Shown here: positions 1 through 9,586 of the stretch, one piece after another
Layout of the letters: each line of letters begins with the position of its first letter
Numbering within the stretch: the stretch's first letter is position 1
DNA from: Pontibacter flavimaris
GTDB lineage: Bacteria > Bacteroidota > Bacteroidia > Cytophagales > Hymenobacteraceae
Assembly: GCF_001907195.1 (NCBI RefSeq)
Contig: NZ_LVWA01000010.1
Coordinates: 1-64,000 of the forward strand
DNA: 64,000 nt
Direction of reading: 5' to 3'
The notes under the pieces: generated by a model
Database searches by the model: none
Seen by the model: the letters and a program-made list of their open reading frames with translations, nothing else
Told to the model about the DNA's origin: nothing
Position numbers and translations under genes: made by a program

Positions 1-73
1 GGAGAAATCCCGCTGCCCCTTTTTCTTTTTATACCCCACCCCCCAAAGGCCCCGGCCACAGACGCCAAAGCAA

Positions 74-100
74 AGGCCCCAACCTAAAAGGATGGGGCCT
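74..100 (-). terminator. possible terminator after aspA
   Basis: An 8-bp perfect inverted repeat (74-81 with 93-100, AGGCCCCA/TGGGGCCT) lies 30 nt beyond the aspartase stop codon. On the minus strand only a short, interrupted T tract follows, so this is a weak call. Confidence 0.45.
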
Positions 101-130
101 CAAGTATGGTAACATGAAATGCTGGAAAAC

Positions 131-1540
131 TCAGCTGTTGATGAACCGCGGGTTGATCAGGTTCTCCAGCGAGAAAATCTCCTCCCACTTTTCCTGTGTA
201 ATTCTTTTACGCTCTACAACAGTGATAACGTGAATAGACTTACCGGTGGCTAATGCCTCTTTTGCAATAGAAGCAGACTCCTCATAGCCAAGAATAGGGT
301 TAAGCGCTGTTACTATTCCAACGCTGTTCATCACCATATTGGCACAGATCTCCTCATTGGCGGTAATTCCATTTACACACTTATTGGTGAGGGTGTAGCA
401 GGCATTCTCCATATAAGTGAGAGAACTGAATAAACTGTAGGCAATTACCGGCTCCATCACGTTCAGTTGCAGTTGCCCAGCTTCAGCGGCCATAGTTACA
501 GTAATATCAGTTCCTATTACATAATAAGCTGTCTGGTTCACAACCTCAGGTATAACAGGGTTTACCTTGCCCGGCATGATAGAAGAACCCGGCTGCATGC
601 GCGGCAGGTTGATCTCGTTTATACCGGTTCTTGGTCCGGAAGATAACAGACGCAGGTCGTTACAGATCTTAGATACCTTTATAGCAATTCTTTTCAGCAC
701 TCCGGATACCTGCACGTAGGCACCTGTATCGCAAGTAGCCTCAATAAGGTCTTCAGCAAGTACAACGGGTATGCCTGTCAGGTTGCGAATGTGCTCTGTT
801 ACTATTTGCGGATATCCCTCAGGAGCGTTGATGGAGGTGCCAATTGCAGTAGCTCCCATGTTGATCTCACAGATAAGCATTTTGGCTTCGTTCAGGCGCT
901 GGATATCCTCCTTAATGGTGGTAGAGAATCCATTAAATTCTGCTCCCAAAGTCATTGGCACGGCATCCTGCAACTGTGTGCGTCCCATCTTCAGTACCCC
1001 CTTAAATACTTCTCCCTTACGGGCAAAGGATTCCTGTAGTGCCTGCAGGCTTTCTATAAAACTTTCGATCTTACGATACAAGGCCAGCCGGAAGGCAGTA
1101 GGATAGGCGTCGTTAGTGGATTGCGAGAAGTTAACATGGTTGTTGGGGTGCACAATGTCGTAATCCCCCTTTTTATGGCCGAGTATTTCTAAAGCCAGGT
1201 TTGCCACCACCTCATTCACGTTCATATTAACAGACGTGCCGGCGCCGCCTTGTATCATATCAGTTACAAACTGATCCAGGTATTCACCGGCAATAAGTTT
1301 GTCGCAGGCTTTGCAAATAGCCTCCGCAATCTCTGGCTTGATCACGCCACAATCGCGGTTAGCCAAGGCTGCCGCTTTTTTCACGTAACCGAAAGCCTGG
1401 ATGAAGAGTGGCTCCCTGGAAATAGGAAGGCCTGTGATATTGAAGTTATCTAAAGCACGGGTCGTCTGGATGCCATAGTAGGCGGAGTTGGGTATCTCCA
1501 TTTCTCCCAGAAAGTCATGCTCCGTTCTGAACTCGCTCAT
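131..1540 (-). CDS. aspA: aspartate ammonia-lyase
   Basis: Predicted cytosolic aspartase that deaminates L-aspartate to fumarate and ammonia, feeding carbon into the TCA cycle. The 469 residues match the usual length of about 470. The fumarase/aspartase superfamily signature GSSIMPGKVNP is at residues 318-328. The other two conserved regions are GTSVNMNVNEV at about 101-111 and SQSTND at about 139-144. Class II fumarase shares this fold, but the N-terminal EHDFLGEMEIPNSAYYGIQT block is typical of aspartase. The gene stands alone, 34 nt beyond the stop of the RNase D gene on the same strand, and may be cotranscribed with it. Confidence 0.93.
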   Translation of the reverse strand: MSEFRTEHDFLGEMEIPNSAYYGIQTTRALDNFNITGLPISREPLFIQAFGYVKKAAALANRDCGVIKPEIAEAICKACDKLIAGEYLDQFVTDMIQGGAGTSVNMNVNEVVANLALEILGHKKGDYDIVHPNNHVNFSQSTNDAYPTAFRLALYRKIESFIESLQALQESFARKGEVFKGVLKMGRTQLQDAVPMTLGAEFNGFSTTIKEDIQRLNEAKMLICEINMGATAIGTSINAPEGYPQIVTEHIRNLTGIPVVLAEDLIEATCDTGAYVQVSGVLKRIAIKVSKICNDLRLLSSGPRTGINEINLPRMQPGSSIMPGKVNPVIPEVVNQTAYYVIGTDITVTMAAEAGQLQLNVMEPVIAYSLFSSLTYMENACYTLTNKCVNGITANEEICANMVMNSVGIVTALNPILGYEESASIAKEALATGKSIHVITVVERKRITQEKWEEIFSLENLINPRFINS

Positions 1541-1574
1541 GATGTAAGGTGATTGGTGAAATGATTTGATTTAG

Positions 1575-2759
1575 TCAGTTATCAGGTACATCTTTTTGTA
1601 CAGGGGCGGGTAGAGTTATACCTAGCTCCTGCGCCGTAGACATAACGATGGCAGCAGCGTATTGTTTGGTGCATCGTAGCTCGCCGGTAAAGCAGTAATC
1701 GTTTATAACGCTCTGGGTAATAATAAGGCGTGCAGCATACTCTCCATACTTCTCAACTATCTGTTTCTGCACCCTTGTTAGCTCCTCCTTGCGCTGCTCC
1801 GTTTCCGGAGTGCGAAGTGGTCGCTGCCAGCGGCTTTCAGGGTAATCATGGCTGATGTTGTTTTCTTTGGCGGCAATTTTAGCGTCGCGGATAGCATCCT
1901 TCAGCAGATTCTCGTTTCTGGAGCGCTTAAGGCCTCCGTGTATGCCGCGTGTGTGGTTCAGCCACTCATGAATATCCGTGTTAGGGTTGTTGGCTAACTC
2001 CACAAGGGCATCGTTGGGGATAATATAAGGGGCAGGCTTGTTAAACAGCTTTCCCATCTGTTCACGAAAGGCAAACAGATCCCTCAGAATGTACTGCTGG
2101 TAGTAATTAAGCTTGTAGGCGTTGCGCAGTTTCAGGTGCGGGTTAGTGGGCTCGGAGTATGTGAGCGATTCGAGCAGCTGGTTTTCCTCCTCCAGCCAGT
2201 GCAGGCGACCCAGTTGCTCCACTTCAGTCAAAAGCTTGGCCTTAACGCGGTGCAGGTACATCACATCTATGGCTGCGTACTGCAGCTGTGCCTCTGTCAG
2301 GGGGCGCTTGTTCCAGTTGCTTGACTGCTGGGATTTGTCTATCTCGATGTTAAACTCCTCCTTGAGCACCGTCGCCAGCGAGGAGCGCTCATAGTTGAGC
2401 ACCTTGGCCGCCACGTCCGTATCCATCACCCCTTTAATATGGCAGCCCATCTTGCTGAGCAGGAGGATATCATTGTTGGAGTGATGAATGATCTTGGTGA
2501 CCGCAGGGTTAGCGAACAGGTCGAAGAGGGACTGCAGATCGGGGATGGCAAAAGGATCTATAATGTAGCAAACGCCGCTCTCATCGGCAATCTGCACCAG
2601 GCAAAGGTTAAAACCATACGTAAAGCGGTTCTGGTCAAACTCCAGGTCAAGGCCTAGTTCCTTGCTTTGATTCAGAAGTATGACCAACTCCTGCAACTGC
2701 TCCTGCCGCTCCACTAATTTTATCGTTACGCCATCATGTATCAGCGTTGTATTTTCCAT
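1575..2759 (-). CDS. rnd: ribonuclease D (3'-5' exonuclease plus HRDC domain)
   Basis: DEDD-family 3'-5' exoribonuclease, known in this family for tRNA 3' maturation. The N-terminal exonuclease domain shows LDLEFDQNR (Exo I), SNNDILLLSK (Exo II) and YAAIDVMYLHRV (Exo III). A helical HRDC-like region follows. The start at 2759 gives 394 aa beginning MENTTLIHDG. A longer reading frame opens at 2840, but that start would sit against the terminator hairpin at 2845-2874 and adds residues unlike the family. The function call is firm; the in vivo RNA substrate is inferred. Confidence 0.88.
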   Translation of the reverse strand: MENTTLIHDGVTIKLVERQEQLQELVILLNQSKELGLDLEFDQNRFTYGFNLCLVQIADESGVCYIIDPFAIPDLQSLFDLFANPAVTKIIHHSNNDILLLSKMGCHIKGVMDTDVAAKVLNYERSSLATVLKEEFNIEIDKSQQSSNWNKRPLTEAQLQYAAIDVMYLHRVKAKLLTEVEQLGRLHWLEEENQLLESLTYSEPTNPHLKLRNAYKLNYYQQYILRDLFAFREQMGKLFNKPAPYIIPNDALVELANNPNTDIHEWLNHTRGIHGGLKRSRNENLLKDAIRDAKIAAKENNISHDYPESRWQRPLRTPETEQRKEELTRVQKQIVEKYGEYAARLIITQSVINDYCFTGELRCTKQYAAAIVMSTAQELGITLPAPVQKDVPDN

Positions 2760-2844
2760 TCCTAAATATAAAAATGTTTTAAGGCATATGCTGCTTTCCG
2801 GCGCCTTCTTTTTGCGTCCGGCCGTACCATCACCGGACATAAAA

Positions 2845-2874
2845 AAAGTCCCTGCCTAAACGGGCAGGGACTTT
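2845..2874 (-). terminator. rho-independent terminator
   Basis: A perfect 12-bp inverted repeat (2845-2856 with 2863-2874) has a 6-nt loop. On the minus strand it is followed by a run of seven T (2841-2847). It ends the small lipoprotein transcript and lies just upstream of rnd. Confidence 0.85.
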
Positions 2875-2895
2875 CTGAATGAAAGTTTGTGTCTG

Positions 2896-3126
2896 TTATT
2901 GTACAGGAGGCTGTTCTTCCTTAATCTCATCGGCAACACCATCATCCACGGTAGTGTCTTCTACCACAATCGTAGTGTCTTCATCCAGTTCCATATCCAT
3001 ATCTGTTTCTACCTCATCAGTGGTTTCCATAGTGTCTGACTCGGTAGTTGTATTATTATCGGTGCCGCAAGCCGTAAAAGCGAAGGCTGCAAAAGCGGCG
3101 AAGGCGAATTTCCAAATCTTTTTCAT
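2896..3126 (-). CDS. small acidic lipoprotein, unknown function
   Basis: A 76-aa predicted exported lipoprotein. It starts MKKIWKFAFAAFAAFAFTACG, with a basic n-region, an Ala/Phe-rich core carrying the repeated FAA motif, and a lipobox cysteine in FTACG. The mature part is almost entirely Asp, Glu and Thr with no recognisable domain, typical of small Bacteroidota envelope lipoproteins that diverge fast. The start at 3126 is preferred over an upstream one at 3186 because it places the signal peptide at the N-terminus. A strong terminator follows directly, so it is probably transcribed as a single gene. I do not recognise a function. Confidence 0.7.
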   Translation of the reverse strand: MKKIWKFAFAAFAAFAFTACGTDNNTTTESDTMETTDEVETDMDMELDEDTTIVVEDTTVDDGVADEIKEEQPPVQ

Positions 3127-3417
3127 AATCTTGTATAAATTGATTTTGTACTTATTTATACGGTGGCCCCCAAGAAGTAACCCCATGGATAGAATAAAGT
3201 AGACTATTTTAAAGTGAAGAGGTGATTCTCAACAGTGAGCCGGCAGTATCTCGGTGCGAGTGAATAAAATGCAGAAGTAGCGATGAAAGACAGAGTATAA
3301 CTTTACTTGTATAGAGTTTGATTTGATCTGAATCAATCGGCTATACTTTAAAAAAGGTGCTACATCAGAAGGGCAGTATCAGAAGTATGACAAGGCTACA
3401 GTACGCTGAATAGAGAA

Positions 3418-3444
3418 AGGCCTGCCACGCTAAGCGACAGGCCT
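3418..3444 (-). terminator. probable terminator after the M28 peptidase gene
   Basis: AGGCCTG at 3418-3424 pairs with CAGGCCT at 3438-3444, about 40 nt past the peptidase stop. A TTTCTCT-like tract follows on the minus strand. The stem is moderately strong. Confidence 0.55.
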
Positions 3445-3481
3445 CTCAACAGCAACTTTATACGTGGTTATACTTTATACT

Positions 3482-5218
3482 TTAGTTGGAGGGCGCTGCG
3501 CGGGATAAGGTCTCCTCTCGCTTGGCCCTGAACTCAGTGCCCTCTTTCCATTCCGGGAATTTCTCTGTGTTGGCAACCCTGTAGCCAACGCGCAGGAACA
3601 ACTGCAGGTCTTCTACAGCGCCTTCCAGGTTCCAGTCATCGCGCACCTCGTCCGATAGCTTGTGGTAGTCGTTGGCGGTGTAGCGTTCTTTCCACTGCTT
3701 CACATAATCGGCTGGCTGGTTGCGGGCAACCACGCCCGAGCCGGCGTAGAGCGCCGGCACGCCCTGCTTGGCAAACTCGAAATGGTCGGAGCGATAGAAG
3801 GAGCCGGTCTCTGGCGTGGCCTCCGGTACGATGCGGCGGTTCTGCGATTTTGCCTCCTGCGCCAGCACATCCTCCAGCGTAGAGTTACCGTAGCCAACCA
3901 CTACCACGTCCTCGGTAGGGCCATAGGCGTTCAGCACGTCCATGTTGATAACGGCCACGGTTTTCTCGAGTGGGTAGAGCGGGCTGCTGGCGTAGTATTT
4001 AGAACCCAGCAGGCCTTTCTCCTCGGCAGTAACCGCCAGGAAAAGTATGGAGCGCTTCGGCTTGGTCTCCATCTGGCTAAAGGCTCGTGCCAGTTCTATC
4101 AGGCCGGCGGTACCGGTGGCGTTATCCAAGGCGCCGTTGTAGATCTGGTCGCCCTGCAGGCTTGGGTCCTTGCCCAGGTGGTCCCAGTGCGCCGTATAGA
4201 TCACATACTCGTCCTTCAGCTCCTCGTCAGAGCCCTCCAGCTTGGCAATCACGTTCTGCGACTGTACTTCGCGCAGCTCATTTTTGATGTTGAAGCTGGC
4301 CGTGGCCTTCAGCGGAACAGGCTTGAAATCCTTCTTTTTGGCGGCCTCCTTCAACTCATCGAAGTTACGGCCGAGGGCGGTGAACAGCTCGCGCGCCTTG
4401 GGCTCCGTGATCCAAGCCTCCACCTCAGAGCGGTTCATGTTTTTATCCGGGGTGATGATCTCGAACCCTTCGCGGCTGTGGCTACCAGAGATTACTTCAT
4501 AAGGATAGCCGGCCGGGCCGGTTTCGTGGATGATAATAGCGGCAGCCGCGCCTTTCTCAGCGGCGATCTCATACTTGTAGGTCCAGCGGCCATAGTAGGT
4601 CATGGCTTTGCCACCAAATATGGTGCTGTCCAGCTGCTCGGGGTTCTGAGGGTCCGGCACCGGCGGGTCGCTAACCAGCATCACGATCGTTTTGCCTTTC
4701 ACGTCCACGCCTTTATAATCGTCCCAGCCAAATTCGGGCGCCACCACGCCATAGCCTACAAACACCAGATCGGAGTTGTTTACTTCAACCCCCTCAACAT
4801 AGCGGCGGGTAAGGGCCACGTAATCATCCGGAAAGCTGAGCGGTATGTTTTTGCCGTTGGCGGTGAGGGTAGCCTTTGGCGTTGGCGTGTAGCCGAACAT
4901 CGGCACCTTTTGCACGAAGCTGCCGTCCGGGTTGCCCGGCTGCAGGCCCAGCTGCTTAAAGTGACGGGTGAGGTAGGCCACCGTGGAGTCTTCCCCAACA
5001 GAGCCAGGGGCGCGGCCCTCAAATTCGTCGGAGGCAAGGGTGGTAACGTGGGCCAGCAGGCTATCGGCCGAAATGCTTTGCAGGGCAGGCTGCAGGTTGG
5101 TGCTGTCGGCGGTGGCAGAGGAGGTCTCTCTTTCGGCCTCGCTTACCTGTCGGGAGTTCTCGTTGCAGCCCATGGCCAGCAGCCCGAGCAGGCCCAGCAG
5201 CGGAATGTGTTTCTTCAT
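3482..5218 (-). CDS. M28 family zinc metallopeptidase with PA domain, lipoprotein
   Basis: Predicted envelope aminopeptidase of the M28 (leucine aminopeptidase/PSMA-like) family. Signal peptide with lipobox LLAMGC, cysteine 18. A protease-associated insert lies at roughly residues 140-310. Co-catalytic zinc ligands are visible: His344 and Asp346 in AHWDHLG, Asp365 in [11 protein letters not shown], the Glu pair at 399-400 in TAEEKG, an Asp in [10 protein letters not shown] and a late His in RSDHFEF. The 578 residues agree with Bacteroidota M28-PA proteins. It should trim N-terminal residues from peptides outside the cytoplasm; the exact specificity cannot be read from sequence. Transcribed alone. 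Confidence 0.9.
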   Translation of the reverse strand: MKKHIPLLGLLGLLAMGCNENSRQVSEAERETSSATADSTNLQPALQSISADSLLAHVTTLASDEFEGRAPGSVGEDSTVAYLTRHFKQLGLQPGNPDGSFVQKVPMFGYTPTPKATLTANGKNIPLSFPDDYVALTRRYVEGVEVNNSDLVFVGYGVVAPEFGWDDYKGVDVKGKTIVMLVSDPPVPDPQNPEQLDSTIFGGKAMTYYGRWTYKYEIAAEKGAAAAIIIHETGPAGYPYEVISGSHSREGFEIITPDKNMNRSEVEAWITEPKARELFTALGRNFDELKEAAKKKDFKPVPLKATASFNIKNELREVQSQNVIAKLEGSDEELKDEYVIYTAHWDHLGKDPSLQGDQIYNGALDNATGTAGLIELARAFSQMETKPKRSILFLAVTAEEKGLLGSKYYASSPLYPLEKTVAVINMDVLNAYGPTEDVVVVGYGNSTLEDVLAQEAKSQNRRIVPEATPETGSFYRSDHFEFAKQGVPALYAGSGVVARNQPADYVKQWKERYTANDYHKLSDEVRDDWNLEGAVEDLQLFLRVGYRVANTEKFPEWKEGTEFRAKREETLSRAAPSN

Positions 5219-5285
5219 AGAGTAAAGTATCGCTTAGTGTCCCCTCAAGATAGTGAAAAATCCATACTTTATACGTATGTAGTTC

Positions 5286-5756
5286 TCAAGCTGCTACTTC
5301 CCAGCTCTCGGGCACGCCGCTGTGCAGTTCGCGGATAAGGGAAACTATACTTTGCTGGCCTTGTTTTAGCTGGCACTCCCACACCACCAGGCGCTGCCAG
5401 CCCGCCTCGCGGTACATGCGCCTATACTTTGCGTCGCGCTTCACGTTGGCCTCTAACTTGTGTTGCCAGAAGGCGGCGTTTGTTTTAGGAAGCGCAGGTT
5501 GGCAGTAGGGGCAGCGGTGCCAGAAGCAACCATGCACAAACACGGCCAGGCGGCGCGCAGGATCGCAGATGTCGGGCTTGCCGGGGGCTTTAGGCCAGTG
5601 CACGCGGTAGCCGCGCAGCCCCGCCTGCCACAGCGCCCTTCGCAGCTTAAGCTCAGGCTGCGTGTCTTTGGCTTTGTTGCCGCGCATGCAGCGGCTCACC
5701 TTTTCCTGCGCCGTCAGCGGGGGCTGCGGCCTTTTATACTTTCTCTTCTTCGGCAA
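5286..5756 (-). CDS. vsr: very short patch repair (Vsr) endonuclease
   Basis: Predicted DNA mismatch endonuclease of the Vsr family, 156 aa. It nicks 5' to the T of T:G mismatches created by deamination of 5-methylcytosine. The core motifs are present: KVSRCMRGNKAKDTQPE at the N-terminus, PGKPDI with the catalytic Asp, FVHGCFWHRCPYC with catalytic His and zinc-binding Cys/His, and WECQLK near the C-terminus. The start is a TTG at 5756. Vsr is usually next to a cytosine-5 methyltransferase, and no such gene is in this window. The reading frame overlaps nothing and appears intact. Confidence 0.9.
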   Translation of the reverse strand: MPKKRKYKRPQPPLTAQEKVSRCMRGNKAKDTQPELKLRRALWQAGLRGYRVHWPKAPGKPDICDPARRLAVFVHGCFWHRCPYCQPALPKTNAAFWQHKLEANVKRDAKYRRMYREAGWQRLVVWECQLKQGQQSIVSLIRELHSGVPESWEVAA

Positions 5757-5894
5757 TGCTGTGTTATACTTCTAGCGCAAGTACAACACAAAGCAGCAAG
5801 GTATAGTTTATACTTGCCGTTGGCCTGTTTTGCCCGGCTGCAGGCGTTCTTCATAACTTGGAGAGGCGTACGCGAAGTATAAAAAAGTCCGTTC

Positions 5895-6191
5895 TCAGAT
5901 GCGGTAGTAAATTCGGGACATGGAATTGTCGTAAGGGTCGTAGCCGGGGCGCTTTTTGCTGAACCGCTCGTCCGTGAGCCTGGTGTTTTGCATACGGCTC
6001 AGCAGGAAACACTGCCACCCCTGCTTTTGCCCGTTTTTGGCCGTGCGCCAGGCGAGCAGGCAGGACTCGTGTTGCTTATTTTGCCCCAGCAGGTGCGGCT
6101 CCACCACAAGGCTTTCGTTCTCATACTCGAAGCTAACCAAGAGCCTGGCCCCAATTGCTTTCGATAGTTCTTCCAGCAGATAGCTATACAT
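5895..6191 (-). CDS. small WYL-like protein without HTH domain
   Basis: A 98-aa protein. The segment LLVSFEYENESLVVEPHLLG, followed by LLAWRTAKNG, then GWQCFLLSRM and LTDERF, resembles the effector-binding WYL fold: a beta strand, the VEPH turn, an aromatic strand and a final R/D-rich strand. WYL domains normally sit behind a helix-turn-helix and sense nucleic acid or nucleotide ligands. Here there is no room for an HTH. I base this on pattern resemblance only, so hypothetical protein is the safe fallback. It stands alone, upstream of vsr and divergent from sucA. Confidence 0.55.
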   Translation of the reverse strand: MYSYLLEELSKAIGARLLVSFEYENESLVVEPHLLGQNKQHESCLLAWRTAKNGQKQGWQCFLLSRMQNTRLTDERFSKKRPGYDPYDNSMSRIYYRI

Positions 6192-6674
6192 AGTTTCCTA
6201 TAGTTTAGGACCAATAATGTCTGCATTGCTGCTCCCTAGCAGCCTCACGTTTCTAGCTCATAAAACCGAACTACCTTCCCTCGTATAAAGGTGATCATAC
6301 ATTTGATGGTATAACAGGAAATAACATGGGCTAAAGTAACTATAGTTTTTACGTTTAAATATTTAAATATTCTTTGAGGATTATGGCTGCAGCAGGAGCC
6401 AAAGCCTATGTCTACGGAAAACATAACTCCCGGTAAGCTCCGGTTTTGCTTCCAGCTGCTCCTAAAGTGCCGGGACAGGCCTGCTGCATGAACTCTGGGG
6501 AGCCTTAGCGCCAGGATAATAGTATAGAATCCTCCCGTTGCTGCATCTTTCGAACATTACGCTCCTTTAGAGGTTTAGATGCATAAAATGCAACTGTTAC
6601 AGGCGATATAGGGTAAGATAATAGTACATTTGTGCTTGATTATAAGTGATATTTGCTCATGCGAATATGAGTAA
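6192..6674. other. gene-free region between the WYL-like gene and the sucA promoter
   Basis: About 480 nt with no convincing reading frame. The last 200 nt are AT-rich. The region lies between two divergent starts and probably holds upstream regulatory DNA. I saw no clear operator or RNA structure. Confidence 0.5.
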
Positions 6675-6704
6675 TTTGAAATTTCAATAATACCTCTAAC
6701 TTTG
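6675..6704 (+). promoter_or_regulatory. promoter of the sucA operon
   Basis: A perfect Bacteroidota -7 box TAACTTTG (6697-6704, TAnnTTTG) is preceded 18 nt upstream by TTTG (6675-6678) as the -33 element. The predicted transcript start near 6711 leaves about 20 nt of leader before the ATG at 6732. This also rules out the more upstream in-frame TTG at 6702. Confidence 0.72.
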
Positions 6705-6731
6705 CCTCCATCACATGCAGTAGTTTATACT

Positions 6732-9488
6732 ATGGATAAATATACCTACATCGCCAATGCGCATGGCGATTACATCGACGGGCTGTACAAAGCCTACCAG
6801 CAGGACCCGGAATCAGTAGATGCCGGGTGGCGTAAGTTTTTTGAAGGGTTCGAGTTTGCCACAACCTACGGCGAGAACGGCCACGAGGCTGCCGAAGGCG
6901 CAGCGGCTGCTCCTGCTAAAGAGGTAGTGGTAGCCGGCGAGTCTGAGAAAGAGGTTGCCGTGCGCAACCTGATCCACGCTTACCGCACGCGCGGCCACCT
7001 GCGCTCCAAAACCAACCCGGTGCGCGAGCGCAAAGACCGCAAGGCACGGCTGGACCTCTCCGACTTCGGTTTGACGGGGACCGACCTTGACACGGTGTTC
7101 AAGGTAGGGGAAATCATCGGTATCGGGCCGGCTACGCTGCGCGACATCGAGGCGGCCCTGAAAAAGATCTACGCCGGACCCATCGGCTTTGAATACATGT
7201 ACATCCGCGACCCGGAGGTGCTGGAGTGGTTCAAAAAGAAAGTAGAGCAGGATTCCCTGAGTTTTAACCCGGGCATTGAGTATAAAAAACGCATTCTCTC
7301 CAAGCTGAACGAGGCGGTGGTGTTTGAGAACTTCCTGCACACGAAGTTCCTGGGCCAAAAGCGCTTCTCTTTGGAAGGCGGCGAGACAACCATCCCGGCC
7401 CTGGATGCCGCTATCGACAAGGCCTCTGAACTGGGCGTGGAGGAAGTGGTGATTGGCATGGCGCACCGTGGCCGCCTCAACGTGCTGGCCAATATCATGG
7501 GTAAAACCTACGAGCAGATCTTCTCCGAGTTTGAGGGCACGGCCGTGCCGGACCTGACCATGGGCGATGGTGACGTGAAGTACCACATGGGCTTCTCCTC
7601 AGAGGTGGTAACGCCATCCGGCAAAAAGGTTAACCTGAAGCTGGCCCCGAACCCCTCGCACCTGGAGGCGGTGAACCCGGTGGTAGAAGGCTTTGTGCGT
7701 GCCAAGATTGACTGCATGTATGACAAAGACATAGACAAGGTACTGCCAATACTGATACACGGCGACGCGGCCCTGGCGGGTCAGGGCATTGTGTACGAGG
7801 TAACGCAGATGGCTAACCTGGAGGGCTACAACACCGGCGGCACCATCCACTTTGTGATCAACAATCAGGTTGGTTTTACCACCGATTTCGAGGATGCCCG
7901 TTCCTCTATCTACTCTACGGATGTTGCCAAAGTAATTGACGCGCCGGTACTGCACGTGAACGGCGACGACCCGGAGGCAGTGGTGTTTGCGATGCGCATG
8001 GCCATGGAGTACCGCCAGCGCTACAACAACGACATCTTTATTGACATGGTGTGCTACCGCCGCCATGGCCACAACGAGTCGGATGAGCCGAAGTTCACGC
8101 AGCCACAGCTGTACAACATCATCTCGAAGCACCCGAACCCGCGCGAGGTATACAACAAAGAACTGATCAGCCATGGGGAGATTGACGCTGAACTGGCGAA
8201 AAGTATGGACAAGGAGTTCCGCAACCTGTTGCAGGACCGCCTGGACATGGTGAAGCAGAAGCCGTTGCCGTACAACTACCAGGTGCTGGAGAAGGAGTGG
8301 CAGTCGCTGCGCCGTTCCACGCCGGAAGATTTTAACCAGTCTCCTGAAACAGGCATTACCGCAGAAGCCATCGAGACAGTAGGGAAGGCCCTCACTACCC
8401 TGCCACAGGGCTTTAAGCCGCTGAAGCAGATCGAAAAGCTGCTAAAGGAACGCAAAGAAATGTTCTTTGAGACAAAGCAGCTGAACTGGGCCGCCGCCGA
8501 GTTGCTGGCTTACGGTTCGGTGTTGCTGGATGGCAGGATAGTTCGCTTCTCCGGTCAGGATGTGCAGCGGGGCACGTTCTCGCATCGCCATGCGGTGTTA
8601 CACGACGCCGTAACAAGCGCCGCCTACAACAACCTGAACCACATGACGGAGAACCAGGGCTCGTTTGAGATCTATAACTCGTTGCTTTCAGAGTATGGCG
8701 TGCTGGGTTTTGAGTTTGGCTATGCCATGGCTAACCCGAATGCGCTCGTAATCTGGGAAGCCCAGTTCGGTGACTTTGCCAACGGCGCCCAAGTGATGAT
8801 CGATCAGTTCATCTCTTCCACGGAGTCTAAGTGGCAGCGCATGAACGGACTGGTGATGCTGTTGCCGCACGGCTACGAAGGCCAGGGACCTGAGCACTCC
8901 AACGCGCGCCCCGAGCGCTTCCTGCAGCTGGCCGCTGAGAACAACATCTTCGTTACCAACATCACTACGCCTGCTAACCTGTTCCACTTCATGCGTCGCC
9001 AGCTGGCATTGCCATTCCGCAAGCCGGCCATCAACATGTCGCCAAAGTCGCTGCTGCGCCATCCGGCCGTGGTTTCTCCTGTGGAGGACTTTACAACGGG
9101 CGGCTTCAGAGAAGTGATCGGCGATACGTATGCATCGGCTAAAGCAGTGAAGAAAGTGTTGCTGTGCTCCGGCAAAGTATACTTTGATTTGCTGGAAGAG
9201 CAGCAGAAGAACAACCGCAAGGATGTAGCCATTATCCGTATGGAGCAGCTGGCGCCGTTCCCGAAAGTGCAGCTGGAGGCTGAGCTTGGCAAGTATAAAA
9301 ACGCCAAAGTGTACTGGGTACAGGAAGAGCCGGAGAACATGGGCGCCTGGATGTACATCCTGCGCATCATGCGCAACGGCGTGGAGGACGTGGTGGCCCG
9401 TAAAGCCAGCGCCTCACCGGCAACCGGCTACCTGAAAGTGCACGCCAAGGAGCAACAGGAGCTGATCGCCCGCGCGTTCGCTATTTAA
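6732..9488 (+). CDS. sucA: 2-oxoglutarate dehydrogenase E1 component
   Basis: Thiamine-diphosphate-dependent decarboxylase subunit of the 2-oxoglutarate dehydrogenase complex (TCA cycle: 2-oxoglutarate to succinyl-CoA). The start at 6732 gives 918 aa, the expected size. The N-terminal YIANAHGDYIDGLYKAYQQDP segment is the family's E2-binding helix. The ThDP-Mg motif GDAALAGQG is at about residues 344-352, followed by NNQVGFTT, and HNESDEP is conserved. The C-terminal transketolase-like part has HGYEGQGPEHSNARPERFLQ. The gene leads a sucA-sucB-lpd cluster with its own promoter at 6675-6704. Confidence 0.97.
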   Translation: MDKYTYIANAHGDYIDGLYKAYQQDPESVDAGWRKFFEGFEFATTYGENGHEAAEGAAAAPAKEVVVAGESEKEVAVRNLIHAYRTRGHLRSKTNPVRERKDRKARLDLSDFGLTGTDLDTVFKVGEIIGIGPATLRDIEAALKKIYAGPIGFEYMYIRDPEVLEWFKKKVEQDSLSFNPGIEYKKRILSKLNEAVVFENFLHTKFLGQKRFSLEGGETTIPALDAAIDKASELGVEEVVIGMAHRGRLNVLANIMGKTYEQIFSEFEGTAVPDLTMGDGDVKYHMGFSSEVVTPSGKKVNLKLAPNPSHLEAVNPVVEGFVRAKIDCMYDKDIDKVLPILIHGDAALAGQGIVYEVTQMANLEGYNTGGTIHFVINNQVGFTTDFEDARSSIYSTDVAKVIDAPVLHVNGDDPEAVVFAMRMAMEYRQRYNNDIFIDMVCYRRHGHNESDEPKFTQPQLYNIISKHPNPREVYNKELISHGEIDAELAKSMDKEFRNLLQDRLDMVKQKPLPYNYQVLEKEWQSLRRSTPEDFNQSPETGITAEAIETVGKALTTLPQGFKPLKQIEKLLKERKEMFFETKQLNWAAAELLAYGSVLLDGRIVRFSGQDVQRGTFSHRHAVLHDAVTSAAYNNLNHMTENQGSFEIYNSLLSEYGVLGFEFGYAMANPNALVIWEAQFGDFANGAQVMIDQFISSTESKWQRMNGLVMLLPHGYEGQGPEHSNARPERFLQLAAENNIFVTNITTPANLFHFMRRQLALPFRKPAINMSPKSLLRHPAVVSPVEDFTTGGFREVIGDTYASAKAVKKVLLCSGKVYFDLLEEQQKNNRKDVAIIRMEQLAPFPKVQLEAELGKYKNAKVYWVQEEPENMGAWMYILRIMRNGVEDVVARKASASPATGYLKVHAKEQQELIARAFAI

Positions 9489-9497
9489 TGTATAAGT

Positions 9498-9546
9498 AAT
9501 GATGAGTAATGATTAATTGATCCGATATTAGTCATTACTCATCATT
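9498..9546. repeat. inverted repeat in the sucA-sucB spacer
   Basis: AATGATGAGTAATGA (9498-9512) is repeated exactly inverted at 9532-9546, giving 15-bp perfect arms and a 19-nt loop. There is no T tract, so it is unlikely to be a plain terminator between two genes of one complex. The arms are made of short AT-rich subrepeats, like other intra-operon spacers in this window. Confidence 0.8.
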
Positions 9547-9586
9547 CGTTCGTAATTATTAAATCGTAATTCATAATTGATAAAAT

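Noticed and set aside
3662..5338. A 558-codon open frame on the plus strand opposite the M28 peptidase
   Set aside because: It is antisense to a gene with intact catalytic motifs, has no signal peptide or domain, and arises from codon bias of the opposite strand. Similar antisense frames at 35684-36613 and 48303-49307 were rejected for the same reason.
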